Shown here: positions 29,086-38,706 of the stretch, one piece after another
Numbering within the stretch: the stretch's first letter is position 1
How the letters are laid out: each line of letters starts with the position of its first letter
Program-made: the position numbers and the translations under genes
Notes under the pieces: model-generated
Told to the model about the DNA's origin: nothing
Seen by the model: only the letters and a program-made list of their open reading frames with translations
The model's database searches: none
DNA from: Nitrosococcus halophilus Nc 4
Lineage (GTDB): Bacteria > Pseudomonadota > Gammaproteobacteria > Nitrosococcales > Nitrosococcaceae
DNA length: 64,000 bases
Direction of reading: 5' to 3'
Assembly: GCF_000024725.1 (NCBI RefSeq)
Contig: NC_013960.1
Span: forward strand, 2,280,001-2,344,000

Positions 29086-29783
29086 GGGAGATAAGCTATG
29101 GGAAGGCACTAGGTGTGTTGGTGCTGGCTTTGTTGTTAGCCAGCTGTACCGCACTGAAATCTGCTTATCCAATTCCCGTTGATGAACTTTCTACTCCGCC
29201 ACCCAACCACTTAGAACCGGATCCGAATAATTCGGTACTTCTGCTTCACTATTATCGTGGTTTGCGTTCCTTGTCAGAGGGGGAGCTGCGGCAAGAATTG
29301 GATCGAGCATGGCAGGCGACCGCCAAAGAGCCGACGGCCTTTGATCGCTTACGGCTGATTTTGCTCCTTTCTTTACCCGAGGCACCGTTCCAGGACTTGG
29401 AGCAAGCCCGGGGGATGTTGCATGATTTTCTAGAGACTGAGAATGCTGAAGGACTCTATGATTTGGCCTTATTGCTTCAAGGGTTTGTGGTGGAAGAGGC
29501 ACAACAGGAACGTCGCTATCGTCTCCTTCAAGAAAAGCTCCAACAAAAAGAGGAGCAAGTGAGACGCTTGAGAAGTGGACTGAAATACCTTGATGGTCGT
29601 CGTAAGCAGGAGCAGGAGTGGGCCAAGAGCTTGGAGAAGCAACTAGAAGACGAGCGAGGAAGAGCGGAAACGTTAGAACGAAAGCTTGAGGCCCTTAAAA
29701 CCATAGAAAAAAGGCTAGAGCACCGAAATCAATCCAAGGAGAATTTGGAACTACCTGAACAGGGAAAAGAATTAGATGAGTGA
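29082..29783 (+). CDS. qseG: QseG-like lipoprotein
   Basis: 233 residues with a lipoprotein signal (VLALLLASC, lipobox LASC with Cys22) and a C-terminal long coiled coil rich in Glu/Lys/Arg (about residues 145-225). In enterobacteria QseG is an outer-membrane lipoprotein that touches the periplasmic domain of GlrK and is needed for signalling. Its place between kinase and regulator, overlapping both, supports the call; sequence similarity itself is weak by eye. Confidence 0.8.
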   Translation: MREISYGKALGVLVLALLLASCTALKSAYPIPVDELSTPPPNHLEPDPNNSVLLLHYYRGLRSLSEGELRQELDRAWQATAKEPTAFDRLRLILLLSLPEAPFQDLEQARGMLHDFLETENAEGLYDLALLLQGFVVEEAQQERRYRLLQEKLQQKEEQVRRLRSGLKYLDGRRKQEQEWAKSLEKQLEDERGRAETLERKLEALKTIEKRLEHRNQSKENLELPEQGKELDE

Positions 29784-31137
29784 AAAAAACAGGATTCTAC
29801 TGGTAGATGATGATCGCGATCTGCTGCGATTATTATCAATGCGTTTGGCTGGACGTGGTTACGAAACTGTAGTCGCGGAAAGCGGGGAAGAGGCGTTGGC
29901 TCAGGTGGAGTTGGCCCGCCCCCAAGCGGTAATCACCGATTTGCGAATGGAAGGAATGGATGGGATGGTGTTGGCGGACTGCATTCACCGCAAAAACCCA
30001 GCATTGCCGGTGATTATTTTGACCGCCCATGGTTCGATCCCCGATGCAGTGCATGCGACTAAAAATGGAGTCTTCGCTTTTCTGACTAAACCCTTCAATA
30101 GCCGGGAACTCTTGGCCCAAGTGGAGAAGGCGCTTCAGATTTCGGGTACCCACTACGCTTCGGAGAAAGAGCCGACAGAGAGTTGGCGCGAGGAGATCAT
30201 CACCCGCAGCTCACTGATGGAGGATTTACTGAGTCAGGCTCGGCTAGTTGCCGAAAGCGATGCCAGCATTTGCCTGCGAGGTGACAGCGGGACGGGCAAG
30301 GAGTTACTGGCCAAAGCTATCCATAAGGCCAGCTCCCGGAATGAACAACCTTTTATTGCCGTTAACTGTGCGGCCATTCCAGAGTTGCTGCTGGAATCTG
30401 AGTTATTCGGCCATGCTAAAGGTGCGTTTACTGGCGCAACCCGGGATTATCCAGGACTATTTCAGGCCGCCCATGGGGGTACCTTGTTTCTGGATGAAAT
30501 CGGGGATATGCCTTTTTCTCTCCAGGTAAAATTGCTACGGGCTTTGCAGGAGCAACAAGTACGGCCTGTGGGGAGTACCTCCACTGTCATGGTGGATGTG
30601 CGTATTATCTCGGCCACCCACAGAGATTTGGATGCAGAAGTACGTGATGGCAATTTTCGGGAAGATCTCTATTATCGGCTTAATGTGGTGGTATTGGAGA
30701 TTCCACCCCTCGCCGAGCGGCGAGAAGATATCCTTCCCCTTGCCAGCCATTTTCTATCCACTATTGGGAATGGAATCAAGAAAAATGTTCGGGGGTTTTC
30801 CGGCGAAGCCATAGAGTTGTTGGTGAGTGCTCCTTGGCCGGGCAATGTACGCCAGCTCCATAATGTTGTGGAACAAACCGTCGCTTTGTCCACCACCCCC
30901 ATTATTTCCGCTAAACTGGTCAAAAAAGCACTGCGGCAGCAGTCAGGCCAATTTCCTTCCTTTGCAGAAGCCCGGAGGCAGTTTGAGCAGGAATATCTGG
31001 CGGGCCTACTCAAAATCACCAATGGCAATGTGACTCAGGCGGCCCGTCTGGCCCAGCGTAATCGCACCGATTTTTATAAGCTTTTGCAACGTCATAACTT
31101 GGATCCTTCCGCATTTAAGCCTGTGAAGCGGCAGTAA
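29776..31137 (+). CDS. glrR: Sigma-54-dependent response regulator GlrR-like
   Basis: 453 residues in three domains: receiver (LLVDDDRDLLRLL, phosphoacceptor Asp in AVITDLRMEG, Lys in LTKPFNSRE), AAA+ sigma-54 activator (GDSGTGKELLAKAIH, the sigma-54 contact loop GAFTGATRDYPGLF, LFLDEIGDMP), and a C-terminal Fis-type helix-turn-helix (NGNVTQAARLAQRNRTDFYKLL). E. coli GlrR activates sRNA glmY and rpoE promoters. It overlaps qseG by 8 bp. A sigma-54-type promoter lies nearby at 32336 but may belong to another activator. Confidence 0.9.
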   Translation: MSEKNRILLVDDDRDLLRLLSMRLAGRGYETVVAESGEEALAQVELARPQAVITDLRMEGMDGMVLADCIHRKNPALPVIILTAHGSIPDAVHATKNGVFAFLTKPFNSRELLAQVEKALQISGTHYASEKEPTESWREEIITRSSLMEDLLSQARLVAESDASICLRGDSGTGKELLAKAIHKASSRNEQPFIAVNCAAIPELLLESELFGHAKGAFTGATRDYPGLFQAAHGGTLFLDEIGDMPFSLQVKLLRALQEQQVRPVGSTSTVMVDVRIISATHRDLDAEVRDGNFREDLYYRLNVVVLEIPPLAERREDILPLASHFLSTIGNGIKKNVRGFSGEAIELLVSAPWPGNVRQLHNVVEQTVALSTTPIISAKLVKKALRQQSGQFPSFAEARRQFEQEYLAGLLKITNGNVTQAARLAQRNRTDFYKLLQRHNLDPSAFKPVKRQ

Positions 31138-31199
31138 GCACCAAATCTAATGAAGCCGCGAATGCACGCGAATGAACGCCATATCTTGAGCAGTTAGTC

Positions 31200-31517
31200 A
31201 TGGAGTATGGGGAATTTGGGTTCATGATCCTGGCCCTTTTGGGGGGGATGCTCCTGGGGGGATTTTATTTTGGAGGGCTATGGCTGACCGTACGCCGTTT
31301 GCCTCATGTACGGCATCCCGCCTTATGGATGATGTTGAGCCTGGTGCTGCGCTCCGCGGTAGTACTTGCCTGTTTCTATTTCCTCTTGGGGAGCCATTGG
31401 GAACAAATACTGGCTGCTTTAGCGGGCATGCTGCTTATCCGTACTTTTCTCGTACGCCGCCTCCGGCCAAAGAGCGAAGAGGTGACACCCTCCTCACCCC
31501 GGAGACAGCAAATATAG
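31200..31517 (+). CDS. atpR: N-ATPase subunit AtpR, detached from its operon
   Basis: A 105-residue membrane protein with three hydrophobic helices and the AtpR family pattern: GGMLLGGFYFGGLWLTVRRL, PALWMMLSLVLRSAVVL with the conserved Arg, and a final GMLLIRTFLVRRL. In known N-ATPase operons atpR sits between atpQ and atpB; here that slot (39664-39681) has no room and atpR lies about 8 kb away on the opposite strand, 62 bp after glrR. It ends 2 bp before the RAYT element's left REP. Confidence 0.82.
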   Translation: MEYGEFGFMILALLGGMLLGGFYFGGLWLTVRRLPHVRHPALWMMLSLVLRSAVVLACFYFLLGSHWEQILAALAGMLLIRTFLVRRLRPKSEEVTPSSPRRQQI

Positions 31518-31578
31518 GACGTAGGATGGGTAGAGCGCTAGCGAAACCCATCATTACAGCGGGTTTCATCATTATGTT

Positions 31579-32106
31579 ATGACCGACTACCGTCGCTATC
31601 GTATCAAAGGTGGTTGTTATTTTTTCACCGTTGCGCTTGTGGACAGGGAACAGGGGGTGCTGATAGAAAATATTGGCCAATTACGGTTAGCATTTCGTGA
31701 GGTCATGGCCAACCATCCTTTTCAAATTGACGCCATTGTCATTCTGCCTGATCATCTGCATTGCATCTGGACCCTTCCTGAAGGGGACGATCGCTTTTCC
31801 ATGCGGTGGCGCCAGATCAAATCCGCTTTCTCGCGGCAAGTTCCCAAGGTGGAGGCGCGATCAAAGAGCAGGATCAAGAAACGGGAAAGAGGTTTATGGC
31901 AACGCCGTTTTTGGGAACATGGGATACGGGATGATAGGGATTATCGCCAGCACCTGGATTATATTCATTACAATCCTGTAAAGCATGGTTATGTCCAGCG
32001 GGTTGTCGATTGGCCATATTCCTCCTTTCATCGTTTCGTGGGTTGGGGAGTTTATCCCCAAGATTGGGCGGGTGATGAAGTGAATCAGGAAATGGATTGG
32101 GAATAG
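31579..32106 (+). CDS. REP-associated tyrosine transposase (RAYT)
   Basis: 175 residues of the Y1_Tnp/HUH family. Start MTDYRRYRIKGGCYFFTV; HUH metal motif in ILPDHLHCIWTLP; RGLWQRRFWEHGIRDD and DYIHYNPVKHGYV, typical of TnpA-REP proteins and containing the candidate nucleophilic tyrosines. It probably nicks single-stranded REP DNA and moves REP sequences. Intact, so possibly active. Confidence 0.9.
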   Translation: MTDYRRYRIKGGCYFFTVALVDREQGVLIENIGQLRLAFREVMANHPFQIDAIVILPDHLHCIWTLPEGDDRFSMRWRQIKSAFSRQVPKVEARSKSRIKKRERGLWQRRFWEHGIRDDRDYRQHLDYIHYNPVKHGYVQRVVDWPYSSFHRFVGWGVYPQDWAGDEVNQEMDWE

Positions 32107-32132
32107 AGTATGGAATTGATGGGTTTCGCTCA

Positions 32133-32233
32133 AGAGAGTGTAAAAGTATTACTGATTTTTATGCGTTGGGACATGCAGGCTGTTCATTGTTATTTGCTGG
32201 AATAGGGGAAAATCAAACACTTTTACACTTTCT
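32133..32233. repeat. Miniature inverted-repeat insertion inside the right REP
   Basis: 101 bp with 15-bp terminal inverted repeats: AGAGAGTGTAAAAGT on the left and ACTTTTACACTTTCT on the right (14 of 15 match when reversed). It interrupts the right REP of the RAYT element, whose halves rejoin to match the left REP. No coding capacity. A clear target duplication cannot be defined because CGCT occurs on both sides of the original site. Confidence 0.6.
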
Positions 32234-32335
32234 AACGCTCTACCCATCCTACGCAGATTTAGTGGATTGTCATAAAAGTTTACAGTTAGGGTAAAAACTT
32301 AATTTTAAAATTTTAAAAAACAGTTACTTACTTAT

Positions 32336-32352
32336 TTGGCGTTTATCTTGCA
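32336..32352 (+). promoter_or_regulatory. Sigma-54 (-24/-12) promoter for the PEP-CTERM gene
   Basis: TTGGCGTTTATCTTGCA matches the consensus TTGGCAC-N5-TTGCA with correct GG to GC spacing. It lies about 108 bp before the start of the PEP-CTERM protein. RpoN control of PEP-CTERM genes through PrsK/PrsR is known in several lineages; the activator here is not identified. Confidence 0.6.
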
Positions 32353-32459
32353 TAAGATATCTTGTATGGAGAGAGTACCCCTTAATTAGGATTGCATTCA
32401 TAAAAATATAGATTTAGGAACAACTTGTTGTTGGTTGCCTAATACGATGGGTAGAGATT

Positions 32460-33203
32460 ATGTATAAACTTTTATGGTCTGGTCTGTTGTTGTTTCTCGG
32501 GCTTATAGCGAGTTCAGCCCAAGCTGTGTTGATAAACGCCCAGCTTACGGGAGATGGTCGGGCTGGTAACCCTGACTTGCTCCAGGTCGATGTTCTGATA
32601 GATGTGACCGGTAATGTTGCAGAGTGGGATATTACTGTCGATACGACTAACCACCCCGACATCAAACTTGATGAATTTTATTTTAATCTAAGAGATCCGT
32701 TTAACGGTAACAGTTCGCCTTGGACATTTGAAACAAACCCGCCAGCGGGATCAAATAGTGGAAATGCTAATTTCTATTTTACCGATTTTGATCCAGCTGA
32801 TTGGTTGATTGATTCGCCTGCCGACCCTGTGGGTGGGGGGACCTTTACACCAAACTTCTTATTTGAATACTCAGGATCAAATGTTAATAATTTAACGTCA
32901 CTGAGTTTTACAATGGTTTCTAACATTGGCGATTTTGTAGCAGATGATTTTTTGATGGCGCCTAGTTCGGTGAGTACGGATAATGATTTGGGTTCCGGTC
33001 AATTGGGTGCTCATCTTCAGTCACTTGCAGTGAATGATGCCACCTGCCCTGATGGTAGTTGTAGCGATAGTGGATTTGCTTTGGGTGTTTACAGTGACGG
33101 CGGTGGACCCCAGCAAATCCCCGAACCAAGCGTTCTGGCTCTCTTCGGCACCGGTCTTCTGGGCTTAGGTCTCATTGGCCGTCGTCGTAAGCGCTTAGCT
33201 TAA
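32460..33203 (+). CDS. PEP-CTERM sorting domain protein
   Basis: 247 residues. Signal peptide (MYKLLWSGLLLFLGLIASSAQA), an Asp/Asn/Gly-rich body with few aromatics, and the tripartite PEP-CTERM tail: IPEPSVLAL, a transmembrane stretch (FGTGLLGLGLIG) and RRRKRLA. Such proteins are recognised by exosortase EpsH and sent to the outer surface, usually with exopolysaccharide. Two Cys in CPDGSC. A sigma-54-type promoter precedes it and a strong hairpin terminator follows. Confidence 0.92.
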   Translation: MYKLLWSGLLLFLGLIASSAQAVLINAQLTGDGRAGNPDLLQVDVLIDVTGNVAEWDITVDTTNHPDIKLDEFYFNLRDPFNGNSSPWTFETNPPAGSNSGNANFYFTDFDPADWLIDSPADPVGGGTFTPNFLFEYSGSNVNNLTSLSFTMVSNIGDFVADDFLMAPSSVSTDNDLGSGQLGAHLQSLAVNDATCPDGSCSDSGFALGVYSDGGGPQQIPEPSVLALFGTGLLGLGLIGRRRKRLA

Positions 33204-33228
33204 AACAAAATTTTTGTGTAAAAAAAAC

Positions 33229-33254
33229 AGACACCGGCTTTAAGCCGGTGTCTT
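33229..33254. terminator. Bidirectional intrinsic terminator
   Basis: Perfect stem ACACCGGCTT/AAGCCGGTGT. On the minus side it is followed by a run of seven T (AAAAAAA at 33221-33227 on plus), ending the subtilase transcript; on the plus side by CTTT, ending the PEP-CTERM transcript. Confidence 0.85.
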
Positions 33255-33283
33255 TGGGGTTGAATTTCTACAGAAAATTTCCG

Positions 33284-35137
33284 CTATTTATCTTTACCTC
33301 CCTTCCCATTGCCATTGCCTTTTCCTCCCCCGGAGCCTCCTTTACTACCAGAACCCACATTGACGGTTATTGAGGTCGTGGCGGTATTGCCTGCCCTGTC
33401 TTCGGCGACTGCACTGATGCTATGGGAACCTTTGGCGTCTTTGCGGGTATTCCAACTGTAGGAGAGGGGACTGGTGTCGGTTGCGCTCCTCATTGCCCCG
33501 TCGATGAAGAGCTGAATGGCGGCAAGGTCGGTGTTATCGCTGGCATTCACTGTAATATGGACTGTACCGCTAACGGTGCTACCCTCCGCAGGCTCTGTGA
33601 TGCTCACGCTGGGAGGCGTGGTGTCGCTGGAATCCGGGGTGTTGTCCACGAGTAGGGTGACAGTGGAGGAAACCCCTTCGTTGCCGGCAGCATCATAGGC
33701 ATAAGCGATAAGGGATACCGAACCATCGGCTACCTGAGTGGAATCCCAGCTAAAGCCATAGAGGGAAGTGGTATCACTGCCAACGAATTGGTCATTAGCA
33801 TAAAGGTCGACTCGGGTCACACCGGCGTTATCCTCGGCACTGACGTCGATGGCGACGGTACCGGACACTGTGGCTCCCTCGCTGGGAGAGAGGATGGCCA
33901 CCGAGGGTGCTTGGGTATCGATGGCGTTCGTCTCGCTGGCGGCAACCACGGCGCTGTAAGCATTGATACGACCATGGCCGTAGAAGCTGTCCCAACCGCT
34001 GCTACCCAGGTCATCGGCGGTGCTTTCTAAAATGGATTCTATTTCTCCCGGTGAGAGGAACGGATTGGCGGATAGGATCAGTGCAACCACCCCGGCAGTA
34101 GCGGGGCTGGCAAAGGAGGTGCCAGAAACCGAGCCGTAGCTGCCGCCCCGGGTAGTGGTCCAGATTCCCGCACCGGGAGCGGAGACATCCACATAGTCGC
34201 CATAGCTGGACCAACTGGCTTTGCTGTCGCTGCTGGTGGTGGCAGAAACCGAAATCATGTAGGGGTTATCACTGTAGCCGGGATTACTGCCACTGTTGCC
34301 GGCGGCGACTACCACAATTCCCCCTAGGCTTTGGAAATACTGGGCGGCATTGGAGACGGTCGAGCTATTGGTCACATCATAGCTGATGTTGGCTACCTGG
34401 GCGCCTTGATCAGCCGCCCAGGTCAGGGCCTCGGCAATATCGCTCCAGTAGGCCCAGCCATCGCTGGAATCCGTGACTCGGAGGGGCATAATAAGGGCGT
34501 TCCAAGCGATGGAGGCAACCCCCTGGCTATTGTTGCTGCTGGCTGCGGCAGTGCCGGCCACCTTGGTGCCATGGCCGTGGATATCGGAGGTGTTGCTGTT
34601 ATTGCCGGCCGTATTCCACCCAGAGAGGACTTTGCCAAACAGATCCGGGTGGGTGTCATCCACCCCCGTATCTAGAACCGCCACCGTAATGTTATCCCCG
34701 AAGGCGGTGTCCCAGGCTAAAGGTGCGGCGATCTTTGGCAAGTGCCAAGCGCTTGAATATTTCGGATCATCGGGAATGGTTTCACTCAGCTCCACCACCC
34801 AGTCTTTTTCGGCAAACTTGATGTGGGGATTGCGTGCCAGGGCCCGGGCCACGGCCTCTTCGGCTTGTTCAGGCACATCTACAATATGGACATTGAGGGG
34901 ACCAATACGGCCCTTTGAGGTAGCGCCCGTCCGGGCAAAGATTTTATTCAGTTCTGAGTCTGGCAATCCTGCCTTAGGTTGGACCAGGAGGCGTCCGGGA
35001 GCCCAGGGCTTGGCAGGGGGCTCAGCTTGGGCCGGGGAAATGAATAGGGGCAGGGCGGCGGCTAATAGAAAAAGCATGGAGGTGGTTTTAATGAGTGAAA
35101 CGAGGTGCGCTCCTTGGCGCGCGATACAGCGTTCCAT
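33284..35137 (-). CDS. Subtilisin-like S8 serine protease with two Ig-like repeats
   Basis: 617 residues from ATG 35137 (AAAGGAG upstream). Signal peptide ending SPAQA, an I9-like propeptide region, then the peptidase domain with Asp in VAVLDTGVDD, His in HGHGTKVAG and Ser in GTSFASPATAG. Two homologous bacterial Ig-like domains follow (starting APSVAILSPSEG and PPSVSITEPAEG), then a Gly/Lys/Ser-rich tail (GKGNGNGKGGKDK). Secreted or surface-linked; convergent with the PEP-CTERM gene. Confidence 0.93.
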   Translation of the reverse strand: MERCIARQGAHLVSLIKTTSMLFLLAAALPLFISPAQAEPPAKPWAPGRLLVQPKAGLPDSELNKIFARTGATSKGRIGPLNVHIVDVPEQAEEAVARALARNPHIKFAEKDWVVELSETIPDDPKYSSAWHLPKIAAPLAWDTAFGDNITVAVLDTGVDDTHPDLFGKVLSGWNTAGNNSNTSDIHGHGTKVAGTAAASSNNSQGVASIAWNALIMPLRVTDSSDGWAYWSDIAEALTWAADQGAQVANISYDVTNSSTVSNAAQYFQSLGGIVVVAAGNSGSNPGYSDNPYMISVSATTSSDSKASWSSYGDYVDVSAPGAGIWTTTRGGSYGSVSGTSFASPATAGVVALILSANPFLSPGEIESILESTADDLGSSGWDSFYGHGRINAYSAVVAASETNAIDTQAPSVAILSPSEGATVSGTVAIDVSAEDNAGVTRVDLYANDQFVGSDTTSLYGFSWDSTQVADGSVSLIAYAYDAAGNEGVSSTVTLLVDNTPDSSDTTPPSVSITEPAEGSTVSGTVHITVNASDNTDLAAIQLFIDGAMRSATDTSPLSYSWNTRKDAKGSHSISAVAEDRAGNTATTSITVNVGSGSKGGSGGGKGNGNGKGGKDK

Positions 35138-35164
35138 AAATTGCTCCTTTGGGTTGCAGGACAA

Positions 35165-35498
35165 AACTTAGTGATTGGGAAATCACCGAACTTGAGTTCG
35201 GCAACCTCAACCTGAAAACCTTAACGGCAGGTTTTATCGAGAATTCATGGGGGCAACTGGGAGTTGCTTCACATCCTTGGGAATTGGCGGAGATAGGGCG
35301 GGCAGAAAACCGCGGTGAAACCAATGGGGGGATGGAGTGTAGTCGCTAGGTAGGGTGTTCATCGACAGTTGTTGTTATTGCTTTTTGAGCTTTATGGTGA
35401 AATTTGGATTAGTCCGGATAATGCCTGGGATCACCACAAAGGCACGAAGAACACAAACACGTTGGTGTCCTTTGTGTCTTTGTGGTGAAAAATCTAGA
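35165..35498. repeat. Intergenic region with a long imperfect palindrome
   Basis: 334 bp between atpG and the subtilase. At 35431-35488 the arms CACCACAAAGGCACGAAGAAC and GTGTCCTTTGTGTCTTTGTGGTG pair imperfectly, a common dispersed intergenic palindrome that could end the N-ATPase transcript. A second hairpin CCGAACT/AGTTCGG lies near 35187-35202 in the subtilase leader. No gene seen. Confidence 0.6.
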
Positions 35499-36410
35499 TT
35501 AGGGGGATAAACCCGGTATCATCGTCTCCGCACTTAACAGAATAACTTCAATTTCTTCAATAATTTCTTCCTGGCGTAGTGTATTAGATTTGAGCGCCAG
35601 ATTGGCGATTTTTTCCTCTAAACGATGGATAGCCCCTTCTAGGTGTTGCATACGGTGGTAGTTTTCGGCCATCAAGGAGGCGTAACAGATTTCATGGAGG
35701 GTGGCGAAGAGATAGTGATCCACAAGTTCGGTGAAAAAGTTTTGGGAAGAAAGGTTAAGGAGGGGAGGAGAGGCAAACTGGATGGGGGGAAGGAGCTCCT
35801 GGAAGGGGGGAAGGAGCGGTGTTAGCTGCACTTCGGGTTGGGGGCTTCCCTTGGGGTTAGCCGAGGAGGGTTCCAATCCCTGGGTCGTGGGATGATGGGG
35901 GTGGGTTCGATGGTGCAGCAGGGTGACTGGAGGGAGCGTTTCGGGTTCTCGAAATTGATCCAGGGCATTGACCAATCGGCTTAGGACCTCTTCTATTTCT
36001 TCGGCCATATTAGCCCCTTCAAGTAGGGCCACTGCTCTGGGGTCACCTTCCAGTTTAAGGCAGAGTTTGCGTCCCACCGCAATAAGAAAGGGCGAAGGGG
36101 AGGGATTTGATTTTAATGCGGTCTCTAGGGCTTTAAGCACCGTTTCGTTAAAATCCCCGCAGAACCCCCGTTGTGAGCCCATCAACAGATAGATGTGCCG
36201 GGAATCTTGGGTAAGGGGCTGGCGTGGAGGATAGAAGTGATGAAAGTCAGCGGCAACGGCCTTAATGCTGTCCACTACCTGTTGTTGGGCGGGGAGCAGA
36301 CGCCCGAGCTTGCGGGTCTCCAGCAGCGCAAGCATTTTCATGCTGTCCATAATGCTGCTGATCTCCTGGAGGGAGCGAAGGTGTTGCTCGGTTTCCCGGC
36401 GTCGGCTCAT
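35499..36410 (-). CDS. atpG: N-ATPase gamma subunit AtpG
   Basis: 303 residues. N-terminal helix ([29 protein letters not shown]) and a C-terminal helix form the rotor shaft; [16 protein letters not shown] corresponds to the conserved mid-region. Divergent from housekeeping gamma subunits, as usual for N-type ATPases. Last gene of the operon, overlapping atpA by 4 bp. Confidence 0.88.
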   Translation of the reverse strand: MSRRRETEQHLRSLQEISSIMDSMKMLALLETRKLGRLLPAQQQVVDSIKAVAADFHHFYPPRQPLTQDSRHIYLLMGSQRGFCGDFNETVLKALETALKSNPSPSPFLIAVGRKLCLKLEGDPRAVALLEGANMAEEIEEVLSRLVNALDQFREPETLPPVTLLHHRTHPHHPTTQGLEPSSANPKGSPQPEVQLTPLLPPFQELLPPIQFASPPLLNLSSQNFFTELVDHYLFATLHEICYASLMAENYHRMQHLEGAIHRLEEKIANLALKSNTLRQEEIIEEIEVILLSAETMIPGLSP

Positions 36411-37903
36411 TCTTTATCTTCGGGGATGGCCGATAGCCATGTTTCCAAGGTTTGCAGCCATTCGTTCCGATCCCTATCCAAGGTGAGCGAACTGTTCTGG
36501 ATGTGTTCCACCAGCCTATTTAATTGCCTTGGAATAGCCTCTAATTCAAACGGGTCGAACCGTCCTTCATTGAAGGCAATCAACCAGGCGAGCTGGCACT
36601 TAATGGAGAGGGGGCTGAGGCGATTCTGAGTAAGCAACTTGCGTAATACACGACCGTGCCGGATTTTGGCCTGCATTGAGGGCTCGAGATGGGCGCCGAA
36701 GCGGGTAAAGATTTCCAATTCCAAAAATTGTAAATAATCGAGTTTCATGCGACCCGCTTCTTCTCGGATACGGAAGTGTTGGGCCTTGCCTCCGATACGG
36801 GATACTGATTTGGCCACATCGATAGCGGGCCGAAAACCGCTGGCAAACAAGTCTGCATCCAAATAGATTTGTCCGTCTGTAATCGAGATGAGATTGGTGG
36901 GGATATAAGCGGCAATTTCTCCCTGTTGGGTTTCAACAATGGGCATGGCCGCCATGCTGCCGCCACCATAGCGGGAAGTTAAGCAGGTCGCCCGCTCTAG
37001 GAGACGGGCATGGAGGTGAAAAATATCCCCTGGGTAAGCTTCCCGCCCTGGAGGGCGACGCAGCAGGAGGGAGAGTTCGCGATAAATCCGGGCATGGGTG
37101 CTCAGGTCATCATAGATCACAAGGGTGTCCTTGCCCTGGGCCATCCAAGCTTCAGCGAGAGTGCAACCGGCGAAAGGTGCTAAATATTGCAGGCCCGGCA
37201 GGGCATTGGCTTCGCCGACCACGACTGTGGTGTAGTCCAAGGCCCCGTACTGGCGCAAGGTGTCTAGGGTTCTGAGTACCGTTGAGCGCTTCTGGCCAAT
37301 GAGCACATACACGCAATAGACCCCTTGTCCTTTCTGGTTGATGATGGTGTCGACAGCGATGGCGCTTTTGCCCAGCCCTTCATCGCCTATGATGAGTTGG
37401 CGTTGACCTCGCCCCATGGGAATCATGGTGTCGATGATTTTGATACCCGTATAGAGGGGCGCATGAACGAAATCCCGGGTGACCATAGGGGGCGAAGGAT
37501 GTTCCAAATTCCGCCTTTCTGAGCACTGAGGTGATTCCATGCCATCAAGGGGCGTCCCCAGGGGATCGATGACCCGCCCGAGAAGATTATCCCCCACGGG
37601 GATACTCAGTTGCTGGCCCGTCAGATGCACACCAGTGCCGCTAGTGAGCGCATCGGTGTCCAGGAGTAAAATAGCCCCCAGCAATTCTTGGGTCAGATGA
37701 AAGACGACGCCTAGACTCCCCTCCTCAAAGACGAGAAGCTCTTCGAGTTTGGCGGAGGGCAATCCTTGAATCCAAGTAATGCCATCTCCTACCGAGATGA
37801 CATTGCCCTGTTCAGTAATCCGGAGCCTAAAATGGTATTCCTCAAACCAAGTGTCTAGTGCGGTTAGGGGCCCGGGGCTACCGGCTTTATTCAAGTCGTC
37901 CAT
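36407..37903 (-). CDS. atpA: N-ATPase alpha subunit AtpA
   Basis: 498 residues. Non-catalytic nucleotide-binding subunit with a P-loop variant [13 protein letters not shown] (usual GDRQTGKT), [48 protein letters not shown] and SRIGGKAQ. It overlaps atpF by 17 bp and atpG by 4 bp. Confidence 0.93.
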   Translation of the reverse strand: MDDLNKAGSPGPLTALDTWFEEYHFRLRITEQGNVISVGDGITWIQGLPSAKLEELLVFEEGSLGVVFHLTQELLGAILLLDTDALTSGTGVHLTGQQLSIPVGDNLLGRVIDPLGTPLDGMESPQCSERRNLEHPSPPMVTRDFVHAPLYTGIKIIDTMIPMGRGQRQLIIGDEGLGKSAIAVDTIINQKGQGVYCVYVLIGQKRSTVLRTLDTLRQYGALDYTTVVVGEANALPGLQYLAPFAGCTLAEAWMAQGKDTLVIYDDLSTHARIYRELSLLLRRPPGREAYPGDIFHLHARLLERATCLTSRYGGGSMAAMPIVETQQGEIAAYIPTNLISITDGQIYLDADLFASGFRPAIDVAKSVSRIGGKAQHFRIREEAGRMKLDYLQFLELEIFTRFGAHLEPSMQAKIRHGRVLRKLLTQNRLSPLSIKCQLAWLIAFNEGRFDPFELEAIPRQLNRLVEHIQNSSLTLDRDRNEWLQTLETWLSAIPEDKE

Positions 37904-38642
37904 GGATAGCTTCAGCGAAATAGCTCAATTCATCCTGCAAGTTGGCCCGTAATACCCAAGGGCCGATGCTGATGCGCAGCCCGGCGATAAGCTCTGGATC
38001 TTGGCGGAAATCCAAAACATTTGGGTTTTTCCCTGCTAAACGGTGAAAGGCAGCTTGCAAGGTTTGCCGCTTAGATTCCTCTAGGGGGTAGGCGCTGGCG
38101 ACTTTAATGGGTTCGGTGGTATTGGTTAGGGTCTCCCGCAAGTTCTCTTGTTGTTCCAGGGGTAGGGTGGTCAGATCCTCCAGGACCAGAGCCACTAGTT
38201 TGGCTTCTAGTTCAGGACCGGCGAGACGGGAGAGCAATTGGGAGGCAAAGCGGACAGTTCGTTCTAGGGCCGCCTCTTGGTCTTTGCGTCGGGCCTGATT
38301 TTGGTTCCGTTCGAGCAAGACTTGAGCCCGTTCCCGCTCTGCTTCTAGGGAATTCCGCAGGGCTGCCACTTGCCGTTCCTGTTCGGCATTAAGCTCGCGG
38401 TGCAATTTTTCCAGGGCCGCCGCTTTTTCTTTTTCCCATTCTCTGAGCCGATTTTGGTATTGCTGCTCCATAGCTTCGGCCTTGCTGCGGATGGTCTTGG
38501 CTTCCTCAAGGGTTTGCTGGATGGTGCTGCGGCGCCGCTCGATTACTCCCAAAATGGGACGGTAGAAAAAATGTTTGAGGAACCAGACCAGAATGAGGAA
38601 ATTGATAATCTCCAGGATAAAGGTGGACCAGTTCAGTTCCAA
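37887..38642 (-). CDS. atpF: N-ATPase b subunit AtpF (long form)
   Basis: 251 residues: one N-terminal membrane helix ([22 protein letters not shown]), a long Glu/Arg/Gln-rich coiled coil to about residue 130, and a C-terminal globular region. N-ATPases lack a separate delta subunit, and the extended C-terminal part of b is thought to replace it; no atpH is present here either. Start is TTG 38642 with GGGAG upstream. Confidence 0.88.
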   Translation of the reverse strand: MELNWSTFILEIINFLILVWFLKHFFYRPILGVIERRRSTIQQTLEEAKTIRSKAEAMEQQYQNRLREWEKEKAAALEKLHRELNAEQERQVAALRNSLEAERERAQVLLERNQNQARRKDQEAALERTVRFASQLLSRLAGPELEAKLVALVLEDLTTLPLEQQENLRETLTNTTEPIKVASAYPLEESKRQTLQAAFHRLAGKNPNVLDFRQDPELIAGLRISIGPWVLRANLQDELSYFAEAIHGRLE

Positions 38643-38706
38643 AGAAATCTCCCTGACAGGATGCTTGATGGATGGGACTCAAACCAGGCTATCATCGCCT
38701 CCCCGT

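Larger units (their letters stand above)
31520..32253 (+). mobile_element. RAYT element bounded by inverted REP palindromes
   Basis: The left REP at 31520-31552 is a hairpin (GATGGGT...ACCCATC) beginning CGTAGGATGGGTAGAGCG. The right REP is its reverse complement, split into 32118-32130 and 32236-32253 by a roughly 105-bp insertion. Between them is a TnpA-REP gene. This is the canonical REPtron layout in which the HUH enzyme recognises flanking REPs. It sits immediately downstream of atpR. Confidence 0.8.

Noticed and set aside
32445-32456. ACGATGGGTAGAG just before the PEP-CTERM start resembles the RAYT REP
   Set aside because: Only about 12 bases match and no second arm is present; may be chance.
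35165-35300. Possible c-di-GMP or other riboswitch in the subtilase leader
   Set aside because: Hairpins are present, but no known aptamer core could be matched.
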